Assembly (NCBI GenBank): GCA_964019695.1 | Contig: OZ026530.1 | Location: forward strand, 35,760,835-35,824,834 | Length of the DNA stretch: 64,000 bases | Direction: 5' to 3' | Source: Loripinus fragilis | Lineage: Eukaryota; Mollusca; Bivalvia; Lucinida; Lucinidae | Shown here: positions 33,839 to 46,100 of the stretch, piece after piece | Numbering within the stretch: the stretch's first letter is position 1 | Layout of the letters: the number at the start of each line of letters is the position of its first letter | Program-made: the position numbers and the translations under genes | The notes under the pieces: model-generated | Told to the model about the DNA's origin: nothing | Seen by the model: the letters and a program-made list of their open reading frames with translations, nothing else | The model's database searches: none

Positions 33839-33972
33839 TCTTTCAGTTTATTTTTAGATATTCCCCCTTGACCCAAGATGCCATTTGGACAATGACATGT
33901 CTCTATAAACATCTACAACATATATAAAGGGCATTTTGGGTCTGGGGGGGGATCTAAAAACAAACTGAAAGA
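33839..33972. mobile_element. 134-bp foldback MITE
   Basis: TCTTTCAGTTTATTTTTAGA and CCCCCTTGACCCAAGATGCC face GGGCATTTTGGGTC, GGGGGGATCTAAAAACAAAC and TGAAAGA. The arms are about 45 bp. It abuts the truncated family A copy. Confidence 0.85.
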
Positions 33973-34402
33973 AACGTCACAATTTTAGGTGTATATCGTA
34001 CGCATGCGCAGAAGGAATACGGTAAGGTTTTGGAAATGAAGAGCACTGCTATCTTTAACATTTTAGCACTTTTACTTTTTTAAAACTAGCAAAGCATTGA
34101 CTCAAAGTTTGGCCTAAACGGCACCCAGTATAAAGACTTAAAAAGACATAAAATTGGGGATTGAGTAGAAAATGCACGTTTTCACGGTATTGTAAATGGT
34201 GAATCGCTTTGAATCGCATTTTGTTGTCCGCTATGCACATTTTACTGCCAAACTACACCAATTTTAAAAACATTAGGGCAATTTGAAACTTTTGTGTTTG
34301 CGATCATGTCAACTAGGGAAAATATATGCCTTATCGCTAGAACTCCTTTTACGGCGAGCAAGAAAAAAAATATATTATTTGTGTGAAGATTGGAAAATAA
34401 TG

Positions 34403-34473
34403 CGTCCCTCGGGATCACCGTTTGTCATCACTCGATAAGCCTCGTGATGCAAAATGGTGATCCTCGGGACCCG
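34403..34473. repeat. CTCGGGATCACC hairpin, copy 1
   Basis: CGTCCCTCGGGATCACCG and TCATCACTCG face CGTGATGCA and TGGTGATCCTCGGGACCC. The core is shared with the foldback at 61876-61996. Confidence 0.8.
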
Positions 34474-34873
34474 CCGATCTCGATCTATAATGATTTCAAA
34501 AAAGTATGTAGCCTGTTAACAAGTTTAAGGTAAGGTTACCAATATATGTAAATGTATCGTATGGTTTATGCTTCTGTATGGTAACATAACCACAAGTGAT
34601 TATTGTATGCATGGATCATTTGGCGATAACAAGTTCTTTTTAATTGCATTAATATGGATGTGGAGACAAATTGTTATGGTAATCGACCAGCTTACGAGTC
34701 GAGTCCAGCAAAACAATGATTCCTCACATAATATATTAATAACCATTTTGATTAAAACAATATTACATTTCTTTATATAACCATACAAATATTTAACAAT
34801 TTTCTATGGCCCAGGATCTGAACATTAAAATCCTTACAACAAAATTGTTTTCCTTTAGATCATCACATTGTTA

Positions 34874-35655
34874 AACTCCAGCTGTTAAGTTTTTAGACTT
34901 AATTTTTCGCAATAACTTTTTTATCTTCAATATTAGCAAAATGTGTTCGCGATGAAAAGTATTCAGGAGCATCTCCGCCAACTTTTCCAAATGGTTCCAA
35001 CATCCTAGATGCTGCAGATTCATCTGTGCTTAGATGCACTCTTTGAACATTTTAAGCAAAGCGCAAATAAACTAAGTCCAAGATGTCAGTCAAAAAGTTA
35101 CATTGCACCGCCCTAATTCAATTACTAAAGCGATGGATGGCTTGTTCAAATATAATAGAAATCGCGCCTGATTCGCTCGTGCGTTAAACTAGCAGGGTCA
35201 TCTCAAAACCAATCATTTCATAGCACGTGCATAAGAGAAAAAGTGCACGTTATGCGATAACCCAGCCTTTGTTCCTACAAATGAGCCTGCTTTAAGTTGA
35301 TTCTGCATATGGACGGTAAATTCTGATAATGTTAACGGCAGTTTCATGTTTTACACAGCCTTTGAAGAGCGGGATATACACCGCTTCCGAATATTTTTTT
35401 AAACTACCCCTTTCTGTCACGCCTATACGAATTATTCCTGTCAATAAAAGACTTGGAAATTTTGGACGAATTCAATTTATTGCAAAACCTTCATCTATAT
35501 ACACAAAAATCGGTTTGCGCCACAAGCACAAGACCTTTTGGAGAAGTTGGCGGAAATTCTCCTCTACAACTTTCATCTCGTACACAATTTGCTAAAATTG
35601 AAGATAAAAAAAGTTATTGCGAAAAATTAAGTCTAAAAACTTAACAGCTGGAGTT
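34874..35655. mobile_element. TIR element, TA target, copy 2
   Basis: 782 bp. Ends AACTCCAGCTGTTAAGTTTT and the complement AAAACTTAACAGCTGGAGTT. TA precedes the left end (34872-34873); the right flank is a long T-run, so the second TA is lost. Internal sequence is collinear with 20137-20927. Confidence 0.9.
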
Positions 35656-35681
35656 TTTTTTTTTTTTTTAGTTTCACAATT

Positions 35682-35793
35682 AAAATCCAGCGGTATAAGG
35701 GAGATAAAACTTGCCGAAAATGGACTTTTAAATGACGTTCAACTTTCCATAGCAACCATTAAAATCCAGCGGTATAAGGGAGATAAAACTTGC
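35682..35793 (+). repeat. Direct duplication AAAATCCAGCGGTATAAGGG
   Basis: AAAATCCAGCGGTATAAGGG AGATAAAACTTGCC occurs at about 35682-35716 and again at about 35759-35793, each followed a little later by AAAATGGACTTT. Confidence 0.85.
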
Positions 35794-35851
35794 CAGTATG
35801 GTGAGGAAAATGGACTTTGTAAACGACTAAAAATCCAAAACGAACACTGAA

Positions 35852-35945
35852 CACGCTAGAGAACCTCTGTACTCGAACAGCGCAGTCGTCGCGTGGTGGT
35901 CACAGTCGACGAGTGGAAAAATTGGTGCGTTTATGTGCACCTTGC
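35852..35945 (+). repeat. Repeat module, inverse of 40858-40935
   Basis: CACGCTAGAGAACCTCTGTA, CTCGAACAGCGCAGTC and CAGTCGACGAGTG occur here, with their complement at 40858-40935 about 5 kb away. Confidence 0.85.
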
Positions 35946-37029
35946 TGTTGAAAAGGGTAAAACAATTCTTAATATTTTACTCCTGAGAGTATTTTTTGCT
36001 GATTATTGTCACTAATATATCCAGCATTGTATATGCGTAACAATACGTGTGTGGGTTAAGCGATAGTCAATACAGCGCCTGATTTATACAAAGAAGGTGA
36101 TTTTCTCCAAAAAAAGGATGAAAGATTTTTTTTGTTTATATTCTGAAATTTATGCTTACTTTAGATAAAACGCTAAATACCGTGGCTTTAATGTGCCAAA
36201 GGTTGAAATCTGTGGGTAGAGCATTTTGAAAGTTATTAAAGTATTAAATACTGTACGCACAGTTTTCTATATCGGGTGTTCTGGCCCAATGATCAGGTGC
36301 TCCTGTACGCAGTCGTCTGGATTAGATAAAAGAGAACTGTACGCATATGTCGCGGATTGTCCTTGCTAAATTTGAGCCAGCACATGTGTTTTGGGGTACG
36401 TATTGCATTTTCGACCAACAAAAACCCAGGCAAGCCTGTGCAGACTCGCATTTGCCTTTGTTACTAATCATACACAAAGTATGGATGAAGATAAAGACTC
36501 GAAGCAAAATTTGGACCTCTTGTCCAACTAGATGCGTCGAAAGTAACGCAACGACACTTTAGCAGGTAGCATGCCCCCATTAACAAATTCAGACGTGTTC
36601 AATCTTCCAATCTAATCTATGGCCAGTGGATTTAACTCGTTGCATGCTGGGATATTTTCTATGCTTTTTGTCATCTGCTGATTTTACCTGATTTGGGTCC
36701 AAAATGTTTACTAAGGTTATCAGCAGGCGGCACTTGCACTTGTATATAAAGAGTGTGGTCAGACGCCCTTATCAACTAGCTCCCCGGGCAGTACAAAATC
36801 ACTTTAATGGTATTGACCAATTCGCGCCGGTTCAAACCGTGGGGGGGGGGGGATGACAAGTCAAGAACTCTTTAAAATTGTAGGTATGCTTTAGAGTATC
36901 TCACTTCTGGAAAACGGAACAAACCTTAGATAGTCCACGCGTCATGACGCGTTGAACTAAATATTTTCACGTTTTGGTAAATTGTTGGCATTCCTTTGCT
37001 AATTAACAGCCACAAAGCGATCACGGTCC
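35946..37029. other. Intergenic, nothing recognised
   Basis: AT-rich with no supported exon. Confidence 0.45.
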
Positions 37030-37432
37030 ACCCAGGGGGTGGGGTACTCAGACAATTTGATACATGCGTAGATTCGGGCCCTTTTTTGGTTTAAATTTTT
37101 TGAACTACATTATTCTTTTTTTTTTTGGGGGGGGGGGAAATATTAATATTTTGGGGGTATGAAGATTCTGTGGATATTTTTTGGGGGTCGGGACAAAATT
37201 GGACTAGTTTTAGGAGTCTCTTCTATGTATTCTAGGGTCTTTTCTTAGGGTAAATGTACAGAATGAGAATATTTTTGCGTGTCAAAAATTTCAAATATTT
37301 TTTGGGGTGCTTGATATTCCCGATATTTTTTGCGGCAAACGGTAGATGCTGGGCCCAATCCTACGTATGAAGAAAAAGCGCGAGTACCCCCCCCCCCCCC
37401 CAAACACACACACACACACTCACCCTGGGTCA
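37030..37432. mobile_element. TIR element with TTTTTTGGGGG repeats
   Basis: GTCCACCCAGGGGGTGGGGT plus ACTC faces GAGTACCCCCC and CTCACCCTGGGTCAC. The interior holds five or six ATATTTTTTGGGG-type words. A C-run and a CA run sit inside the right end. Confidence 0.7.
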
Positions 37433-37528
37433 CAGTCTATGATGAGAAGTTGCTAGATAGGTGATCTGTGATGGCGGATTGAGATAATTTCTTGCGATTT
37501 TATAGAGGATGCTACTTGTTTATCATAC

Positions 37529-37860
37529 GGGCCGCGTAGCGCAGTCGGTAACGTGTCTGGCTACAGATGCGTGTCTGACTGCAGAACCAGGTGTCGCGAG
37601 TTCGATCCCAGTCCGGTCCCATACTTTCGTGGAGATTGATCATGAAATAATTTCTACGGTCATTCTCCTCCCTTCCGCTGATTCATTCAAGAAGGGTTGT
37701 TGTCAGTTACAAGCGAAAGTATGGGCACAAATTACTGGTTAACCGCTTGTTCAAGCCTGCCCAGGAAAAAGTGTGGTTAGGTGAACTGACCGTCCCGCAA
37801 TGACCATAGCTGTTGACTTGGGACGTAAAGCAACAAAACCAACAACCAACCAAATACATG
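37529..37860 (+). mobile_element. tRNA-derived SINE, second family, copy 2
   Basis: GGGCCGCGTAGCGCAGTCGG (A box) and GCGAGTTCGATCCC (B box) are followed by the shared body (TCATGAAATAATTTCTACGG, GATTCATTCAAGAAGGG, TGACCGTCCCGCAATGACC). The 3' end is GACTTGGGACGTAAAGCAAC with a CAAC/CAAA tail. Target duplication not found. Confidence 0.88.
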
Positions 37861-38383
37861 TATTAAATCTGAACATAATTATGTTGATCTATGCTCTACG
37901 GGAGTTGGGCTTATTCTATATTCTTGAGCTCCTACTAAATGGTCCGTGATCGTAGTAAAATTATGGGTTAATCTCACGATAGTTTTCAACCCCGTAAGGC
38001 CAAGCTACCTACACCATAAGCAGAACCGGTCTCGTCCCAATACTGTTACATGGCAATGTATCAGCGGATGGACAACGCCAAATATCGCCCAAAATTTTCG
38101 GAGGATAAGATAAACAAGAATATTTAACAATGAACTTTAAAACGTATTACATATTTTCCTTTTTCAGTATAAATGGGTTATATGTAGCACACGAGATCTT
38201 GGCGTGAAGTTATATAGCTCTCTAATGAGAATAGGCCCGTATTTGGGATAAAAATTGCATCTTCATACCTGTTCAGCGAATGCTCGCATGAGCCTCGGCT
38301 GTTCGTCCAAAATCTCTTGTGCTGTCTTAGTTCCAGAAGAATTTGTAATTAGCCTGCGAATACTTAATAAGCACGTAAAATCA
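37861..38383. other. Intergenic, nothing recognised
   Basis: No supported feature. Confidence 0.45.
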
Positions 38384-38449
38384 GGCCACTATCGGCCCGC
38401 AAGCAAAACGCCATCCTAACGGCGTTTCGCTGGCGGGCCGATAGTGGCC
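38384..38449. repeat. 66-bp GGCCCGC hairpin, solo
   Basis: GGCCACTATCGGCCCGCAAG and CGCCATCC face GGCGTTTCGCTGGC and GGGCCGATAGTGGCC. It is the central hairpin of the GGATCC family standing alone. A half copy lies at 39126-39160. Confidence 0.85.
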
Positions 38450-39239
38450 CGAGATTGGATACTGGCTGGGCATATCATCTGCCGAGGTCGACCGTTAAAT
38501 AGTTTTGCTGTCAGTAGAGCGGCAAACAGTATTGACCCAGATCAAACTGAGCCTACACTGTTTGCAAAAAAATATTTCTAAAATGTTCCAGCAAAGGACA
38601 AAACAAGTTTTATTGTGATTAGCATATTTTCGACATTTAATAGAGATTTTGTTTATTTCCAAAATGTAATGCTTTTCTCTGAAAAGTGTGCAGACCCTGA
38701 TGAAAAGTCGTATTATGCTTGCGGCAATTCATCGCGGCCTTCACTGTTTGCCACAGTGCCTCTTTTAGGAGAAAGTACAAAGGGCCAACAGAATTACTTT
38801 AGATTGCTGTAGACTGCCAAAGTGGTCGTTAGTTTTGTCATACGTATCGTTTTCCAAATATAGCAACGTTTTTGTCTTAACTCTTTGGATGCTGAGTAAG
38901 ATTTTTTTTTTGTCCTAATCATTTCTTAAATCTTACGGACCTTTCTCCTTCGGGTCCTGCCAGACGTTTTGCTGTGTCTGATCTGGGTCTAATGTTTGTA
39001 TGATCAATCTCAAACATTTTCATCTTAAAATGCTTCCAGAAACACACTATTAACGTTTTGCATGCTGATTCTTTTTTTTCCACATACTATTTTGTCATCA
39101 TAACCAGATTACAACTATATCGAGCCAAGCCACTATCGGCCCGCCAGCTAAACGCCAGTTGCTTGATTTCTAATATAATAGGTGCTTACTGGGTACAGGC
39201 TCGAACAGTTTGGATCCAGATCAGGCTCCAAGTTTTTAT
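38450..39239. other. Intergenic with palindrome relics
   Basis: Relics of GCAAACAG-type hairpins at about 38521-38572 and 38690-38757, and a half hairpin at 39126-39160. No gene. Confidence 0.5.
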
Positions 39240-39420
39240 GTCAAAAATAGTGAGTATTCAAGAAAATACCACAATCACAAACCGAAGACAAACCCATGGC
39301 ACCGCGAGGAAGATCCACACAACCATCACGAGACACCAGGAAGACAAACTAAGCAAAGCAACTTGCTCCCTCTTCCCAATCAAGATGATTGCAAAACTAG
39401 AATGGACATAAAGCCTGGTC
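39240..39420 (+). repeat. Dispersed repeat, copy 2 (ACCACAATCACAAACC)
   Basis: TACCACAATCACAAACCGAA, CATGGCACCGCGAGGAAGAT, CACGAGACACCAGGAAGACA and ATCAAGATGATTGCA match 5440-5645. Overlapping ORFs on both strands here mirror those of the other copies. Confidence 0.85.
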
Positions 39421-39599
39421 TCAAAGCCCCCGGAGCAATCTGATACCAAAATCGACTCTTCCCCGCTAGTGTCAAATAGTTTGATCCAGATCGGGTTGAC
39501 ATTTCAAGCTTTCGTCCAACCAAACGTTTACTCGCAGATCGGCCATCTATTGGCCTCTTTTTTATGCTACGTGGTAAGCATATGGCTAAATATGACATC

Positions 39600-39830
39600 C
39601 ACATAATGGAGTCCCTCCCAGGGGTTTGGGAAACATGGGAAGTGACATTTATTGCAGGGGAACAGGGAACAAAGGTCACATTTTGAGTGGAACAGGGTAC
39701 AAAGGCAATATTGGAGTTCATGGAACCTAAGAAAACAATTTTCAATTTTTGGGGAACATGGAAACTAGCCTATTTATTTCAGGGGAACAAGGGAACCGTT
39801 ATCCCCCTAGGAGGGTCTCATAAGCGTTCC
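39600..39830 (+). repeat. GGGAACA-type degenerate repeats
   Basis: GGGAAACATGGGA, GGGGAACAGGGAACAAAGG, GGAACAGGGTACAAAGG, GGGGAACATGGAAAC and GGGGAACAAGGGAACCG recur at irregular spacing. No domain. Confidence 0.55.
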
Positions 39831-40857
39831 AATTTCCAAACCATCCACCAATTTGTTTGTCTGTTCATCCGTCTGTCAACACGTCATATTTTATTGTGTC
39901 TCTGAAGCACTGACAGCTGTGAACGTCAAAACATGCATATTAATTGTCCTTTGCATACTCTTCAAACATACACTGTAATTTGTGACCCCATACCATGATC
40001 AACACCACATTTGCAGTAGAGTATGCAGCAGAGATATATGAAGTGTCATTGTTGTCCTGGGCATACTCCTCAAGCACACACTATGTCATAAATCGCACGT
40101 TTCATTGAATTTTATGATTCTGTAAATCGCATATATCTTTTTTTTATGAAATCCATAAAATTTTAACCTTGATCTAAGTATCACCCGGGCGTGTCACTCG
40201 TCAGTGACCCTGGTTATTTTATGCACTAAAATGCATGTATTGCCCAGCAGTGATAAATTAAGTAGCAAACCTTGCAATGGTTATAAGAGAGTGTGACACA
40301 GCTTGTTTTATGTATTGGTATTGCTTTGAAATTGTTGCCGAGACGGTTTGGCATCGCTGGGGACAAATAAACAGCAGTTCAATCGCTCTGGCTTTGTTAA
40401 AACCGCTCGTGCTCCCATCGACTGCGTTCAGATACAGCTTGACGAATGCGTACAAACTAAATATTTAGTCACTCGACATATGGGACAGTCCACTTGACTA
40501 CTCAAAATTTGCGTACAGAAGAAAAATGACTTGCCACTTCGCAAATAATAAACAGAAACAGTTCAAACTTTCTAGTCCTCCACTTACACGTATTCTTCAT
40601 TATTTGATGACATAACATGATAATTGATGACTTTAATAGAACACTTATAAGTCATTGAACACATTTCAGGCACATAAAATCCAATTGACTAGCCAGAAAC
40701 TGACTGGTACTCTGCTGGTTTTAAAATTTAAAGGCTCTTATTGGGCCAGAATGGACTACAATACCTAAGCAATAATTCCAAATGAATAAAATATCGTGAA
40801 AAATAAAAGCTGTAAAGAACTGGCTCATAGAATGGATCACATTAAACCAAAATAGTA
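39831..40857. other. Intergenic, nothing recognised
   Basis: No supported exon. Confidence 0.45.
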
Positions 40858-40935
40858 TATTTTGTGCACCCGTCGACTGCGAACACCACGCGATGACTGC
40901 GCTGTTCGAGTACAGAGGTTCTCTAGCGTGACTGA
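40858..40935 (-). repeat. Repeat module, inverse of 35852-35945
   Basis: GTGCACCCGTCGACTGCG, GCGATGACTGCGCTGTTCGA and GTACAGAGGTTCTCTAGCGT are the complement of the module at 35852. Confidence 0.85.
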
Positions 40936-41030
40936 AGAAAAGACTGTAAAGTGCTTTGGTTGAGAATAAGACCATTAACATATGTTTTGGTTGCTTAGGG
41001 TCTTTTTTTTATTGGGACGGTTGTTTTGAG

Positions 41031-41031
<1 letters not shown>

Positions 41032-41128
<97 letters not shown>
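41032..41128. repeat. (GATA)n array, left
   Basis: Almost pure GATA repeat ending at the foldback repeat. Confidence 0.97.
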
Positions 41129-41571
<443 letters not shown>

Positions 41572-42854
41572 TACTTTATTTCCTCCGAATAGGAGAGTAT
41601 GATTTACATAAGCATACATATAGGAACAACATTAAATGAAACGAATGATAAATTATAAGGAAATATAAATATTATGAGAACACGCTACTAGATACAAATG
41701 TACAAATAGAGGTTACACAAGTATTGTCCTACTGTTACTCCTACCCCGCTGTCCTTACCGAAACGAAATACAGGATGAGAGAAAGGTAATGAGGGAATAA
41801 TTTAGGCAATATAATGTGGCTATGAGATATAGCAAGGACCACCTCCAGTGACGAAGTGTATACCACTGGTCTGATCTCTGCTCTGTTTCATAAAAGCACA
41901 CCATAATGGAACATTCCTTATCTTTTTGGTTGAGAATTTGAACATTGGATTTTATCTAGGGACTTTGTGATATGATCCTATAGGCACAGTAGAAGCAATT
42001 TATAGTAGGCACCGACAATCTATATACAATGTACTCGTATGGACTGTCAGAGAATCAAGTGGCATTTAGGTTGATACTAGTCAAGGATGCTAGTCAATGG
42101 AACATTTATGTGTTTGAAGCGCCTCTTCATCCTAGGATAAAAAATTCCGAAAGTGGGGGTCCTGGCAACGTTTGTGTTTTTTGTGTGTGTGTTTTTTGAG
42201 TAAAATGTATTCCATAGATGGTCGTTCGGACCTCCTTCGAGAAGCAATTGGACCCGAGGGGTCCGATTACTTCTCGACAAGGATCCATACCAGAATTTCT
42301 AAGGAAATTTATAGTCACTTGTGATTTTCCAGGGATGTTGTGTTCCTACCACCTGTCCTCCAACCCCCTCTGGACCCGACCATGCACTCGATTTTGTTAT
42401 AGACTGTACACTGTGGTCTTAAGATTTGTATGTTGTGCTGTCGTTGTGGAATGGTCATAGCAATATCCTCATTCATACATCTTAAGGTAAAGTCACGATG
42501 AACATGATCATGCAGTCTTGGAATATTTAATGTTATGCTAAATATTAGAGCGTAATGGTTTCTCATCGGAGTATTAAGCTTGGATTTTGGTCCTGGGACC
42601 ATCTCAATTAGGTGGTTCCTTTGCATATCTACACCTTAAGGTCTGGTTGAGACTTAAAACATGTATCAGATGTTTTGGGTGTTTGGGGGAACTGTTTCAT
42701 TGAGGCGGTTCTCTTGCGTATCCACAACTTGTGCTTTGGTTGAAAATAAGACAATTTGGACGCCAGACTTCCGGATAGAAGAATGTTAAGGTTCAACAGG
42801 GATTTTCATAGAGATGATTATTTTGTAAACCCACAACTTGGGGTTTGGTTAATA
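41572..42854 (-). repeat. Degenerate repeat tract, possible retroposon
   Basis: If the (TATC)n is a tail, an unidentified minus-strand retroposon would end here. No RT motif is legible. Includes a 'GGATCC'-like 3' part at about 42225-42385 and GGTTCTTTTGAG-type relics near 42690. Confidence 0.4.
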
Positions 42855-43260
42855 ATAAATAAGGTAAAAGTAAGTAAGGGTGCAACGATCAGGAATCAAT
42901 ACAATCAAGTACCACACCTGACCCAGGATACCAATGGGAAAGTGACAAACTCACAGTAGACGCAACAAACGAGAGCCAAGAGGTCATCCCTTTCCCAGCA
43001 GGTGACCACAAAGCACATATAAACAGACAGAACAAAAACATAAAAGATCCACAAAAGAAGTACCGCCTTGGAACGGTCAGTAAAATATTTTACTGGAGGG
43101 CTTAAACCGGTTTAACGGCGCCAACCTCACCCTTAATTCAGATGTGGATCAAGACACATAGATATTTGGTTTGCATGAAAGACCCCTAACTTATCAATGC
43201 ATCATCTCCTAAAACATATAAATCAAGATATAACAAGGAGATAAAGCACTCTTAACTAGG
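42855..43260 (+). repeat. Dispersed repeat, inverse of 24985-25560
   Basis: CACACCTGACCCAGGATACC, GTACCGCCTTGGAACGGTCA, GGGCTTAAACCGGTTTAACG, CCAACCTCACCCTTA and ATCAATGCATCATCTCC are the complement of the 25-kb copy. Confidence 0.85.
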
Positions 43261-45077
43261 GCTGCTAGATTTGTTCCTGTAGAGTTTGAACAAATACATG
43301 TATTTTGGGTGATCAATTGTACTGTCTTATTGTGACGGTTCCTGTGAGCACCCACAACTGGTGTTTCGGTAACAAGGGTTTAGATGAAGTATTTTTTAGC
43401 ATAAAGTTGTAAATCTTTTCTAATCCATCAGTTTAAACATATGTTTTGGGTGCTCAAAAGAACCGTCTCATTAAGACGGTTCTTTTGAGTACCCACAACA
43501 TATGTTTTGGCTGAGAAATAAATAAACTATATTTTAGTACACACACACTCGTAACTAAAGGCCTGGGTATATTATAAAAATAACGTTTTGGGTGCACGGA
43601 GGACCGTCTCATTAAGACACTTTGCTTGAGTACCCACAACTTATGTTTTGGTTGAGAATAATAATTTTATCTAGGGGCATGGTATTGTGTTCCTGTAGAT
43701 ACATAAGAGGCATTTTACACTAGGCAGTGACAAATATATTCATTCGTACATATACTCAGAAGAACAATTGAAGGATATTTAGCTTCATTTCCATCTCTAA
43801 CATTCAATACAAAAAAACAAAAAACAAAAAAAAAATTATGCATGCATTTCATAGTTCCAGATATCTGCATTCAAAATGATTGTTTGATTTAAGCCACGCT
43901 TCAATGGTTAAAGTACAGTACAGGTCCAAATGGTCCAGCCCTCTATACTGAAAAGTCACAAACGTTCAAAAATGACTGAAACCAATTTTTATCGTTTGTA
44001 TCCCATAATGCTTAGGTCCAAAATCATTGCTGGCTCTCAGTCAAAAGTATGACACCTAATTATGTAGGTGTTGTCAGTGTTTTACTTCCAATTTGTAGTC
44101 ATATTGGCTGGGTTATGCCATATCAGTGCATTTTTGTTGACACGTTATTAGGTGCAATTACTGACAAATGGGTGTAAACACTTGTCTGTGGTCGGAATTA
44201 GAACATAATCAATGACCAGGCGGTTGCAGCAAAAATATAAACGCTAAATTTGTTTGCTTGTGAACTTTGTGTAATAAGGGTAGGTACATTTTGGTGTGGT
44301 ACTGTATCATAACCAACGACCCGTATATTAATTTTTTTGCTGAATTGCATATTGGTAGTTCTATTAGATACGAAAATACTTTGTTTGGAAATTATTTTCT
44401 CAAATGTTTTATAGTCAAACTTTTTTTAATATCCTTCAATTATTTTTTCTGAGTTTATCAAAGTGACGTTTAATCTAATACTAGTCAGTGACAATTTAAA
44501 TATGAACATTTCATTTCTTGGGTTTTCCTGTAGAGCCATAGAGGCATGTAATACTACTGTAGGCAGTGACAATCTATATATGCGTAAGTATATAGTCAAA
44601 GTGACATTTATTAAGAGATTAGTCAGTGACAATTTAATCAGGAGGTTAATCAAAAGAACATTTCATTTGCTTGAAGTGGTACTTGATTTTATTTACGTAG
44701 AACCAAAATTAAGGAAACCCCTGTATTTCATTTTTAGGTATTTTTAGTTTATTTTACCTAAAACACATAACAGATACTGAGTCCTAGGCAATATGGGAAG
44801 TAATTTCAAAGTGCAGCAACACATGCCGGTCGTACAGGACAAGGTATAGCATATCCCTGCTCTTGGAATCTGCTGCCATTCCTCTCGAAGTGCTTCATGT
44901 ACACACACACATCCTGGAGAAATACAAGGGTTCCCTAATGTTTGGTTCTACGTATATAATAGAAGTTGTAAACTGTGGTGTTAAGAATATCTATGTATAG
45001 GGCTGTTGTTGTGACATGGCCGAAGCAATGTTCTTATTTGTACCTCCGAGCATAAAGCCATGATTGTAGTATACCAT
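43261..45077. repeat. Degenerate tandem-like repeats
   Basis: Recurring words TAGTCAGTGACAATTTAA / TAGGCAGTGACAATCTATAT, CCACAACTTATGTTTTGGTT and the palindrome GTGCTCAAAAGAACCGTCTC..GAGACGG (43449-43491) recur at irregular spacing. No gene. Confidence 0.55.
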
Positions 45078-45385
45078 GCGCGGATCTAGAGGTGGGGGCT
45101 AGGCAGGACCCATCCCTCTGAAAAATCACAAAAATATAGGATTTCTTAGGAATTCTGATCCAGCAACTCTGAAAAATCACAAAGCTATCAAGCCAGCATT
45201 CATTGGGCCATCATTGGCATGCCAGCGAAACGCCATTTCAATGGCGTTTCACTGGCGGGCCGATGTTGTCCCACTTATAGTGGTATTTGGATCCTCTCAT
45301 CAACTAAAAACAGAACGAAAAACAACCGTCGTCAAATTTGGACCCCCTCTGAAACGACATAATGGATCCGTGCATGTTTAATCCC
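45078..45385 (-). repeat. Hairpin repeat, 'GGATCC' family, copy 4
   Basis: GCGCGGATCTAGAGGTGGGG opens it. The hairpin at about 45210-45272 has CCAGCGAAACGCCATTTC and GAAATGGCGTTTCACTGG-type arms. AATGGATCCGTGCATG closes it. Confidence 0.88.
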
Positions 45386-46100
45386 CGCCATGGAATAACA
45401 TTGCTTCAATACATAACAAATCTGCAACTTTCCTCAGTTGCATGCGTTTATTGTGTTAATAAGCTATGACTTATACTCCCGTTGGAGTTTTATATTAATA
45501 AATAAATCTTGAAATATTAAAAAATTGAAAATCATGCCATACAACTTCATATAATGTCTCCGCACCTCTGCTTGTGAGCGACAAAATCTGTCATTCATCG
45601 TCGAGCATAGTTAAAAGACATCCTACCATCATGGTGATCAATGACCGGCACACACGATTGTGGTCCCTTTCTCATTGGCAAGCATCGAAAGTTCAAACGA
45701 ACCTGTGCATCCGCGCAGTCTCACCAGAGTAATATTAAAACAACTGTTAGAAATGATAGGTAAGATTTAACACTCGAACTGTTTGTTTATTTTGTCCAAG
45801 TTTATTGTTTCAATCCCAAAGGAAGAATCCATTAGTAAACAAAGAATAAATACTGTGTCACACAGTCTATGTATATTGCTATACCAAGAAATACCTCCAA
45901 GAATGGTCGAATATTTTTAGCGTTTAATAATTGTTTCATTGATGAGAAAGCACATGTGCCAGAAAGCTGCATTACAGACTCGATCTGTCCGAAGAGATAG
46001 TTGAAAACATTGCAAGGCGCGGTTTATCTCCCCTCGTTCTCTGTGGACATACCCAAGAATATATTTAAATACATTTCCCTATGGCACACAGTCTTCGAGT
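45386..46100. other. 3' flank of the Mab-21-like gene
   Basis: AT-rich. Minus-strand AATAAA-type signals occur (TTTATT at about 45785 and 45804). No other feature. Confidence 0.5.

Noticed and set aside
35329..35644. Two overlapping ORFs
   Set aside because: Lie inside the non-autonomous TIR element at 34874-35655 and are not kept in the copy at 20137.
44463..44747. 94-codon ORF with VSDN repeats
   Set aside because: Translation of the degenerate GTCAGTGACAAT repeats.
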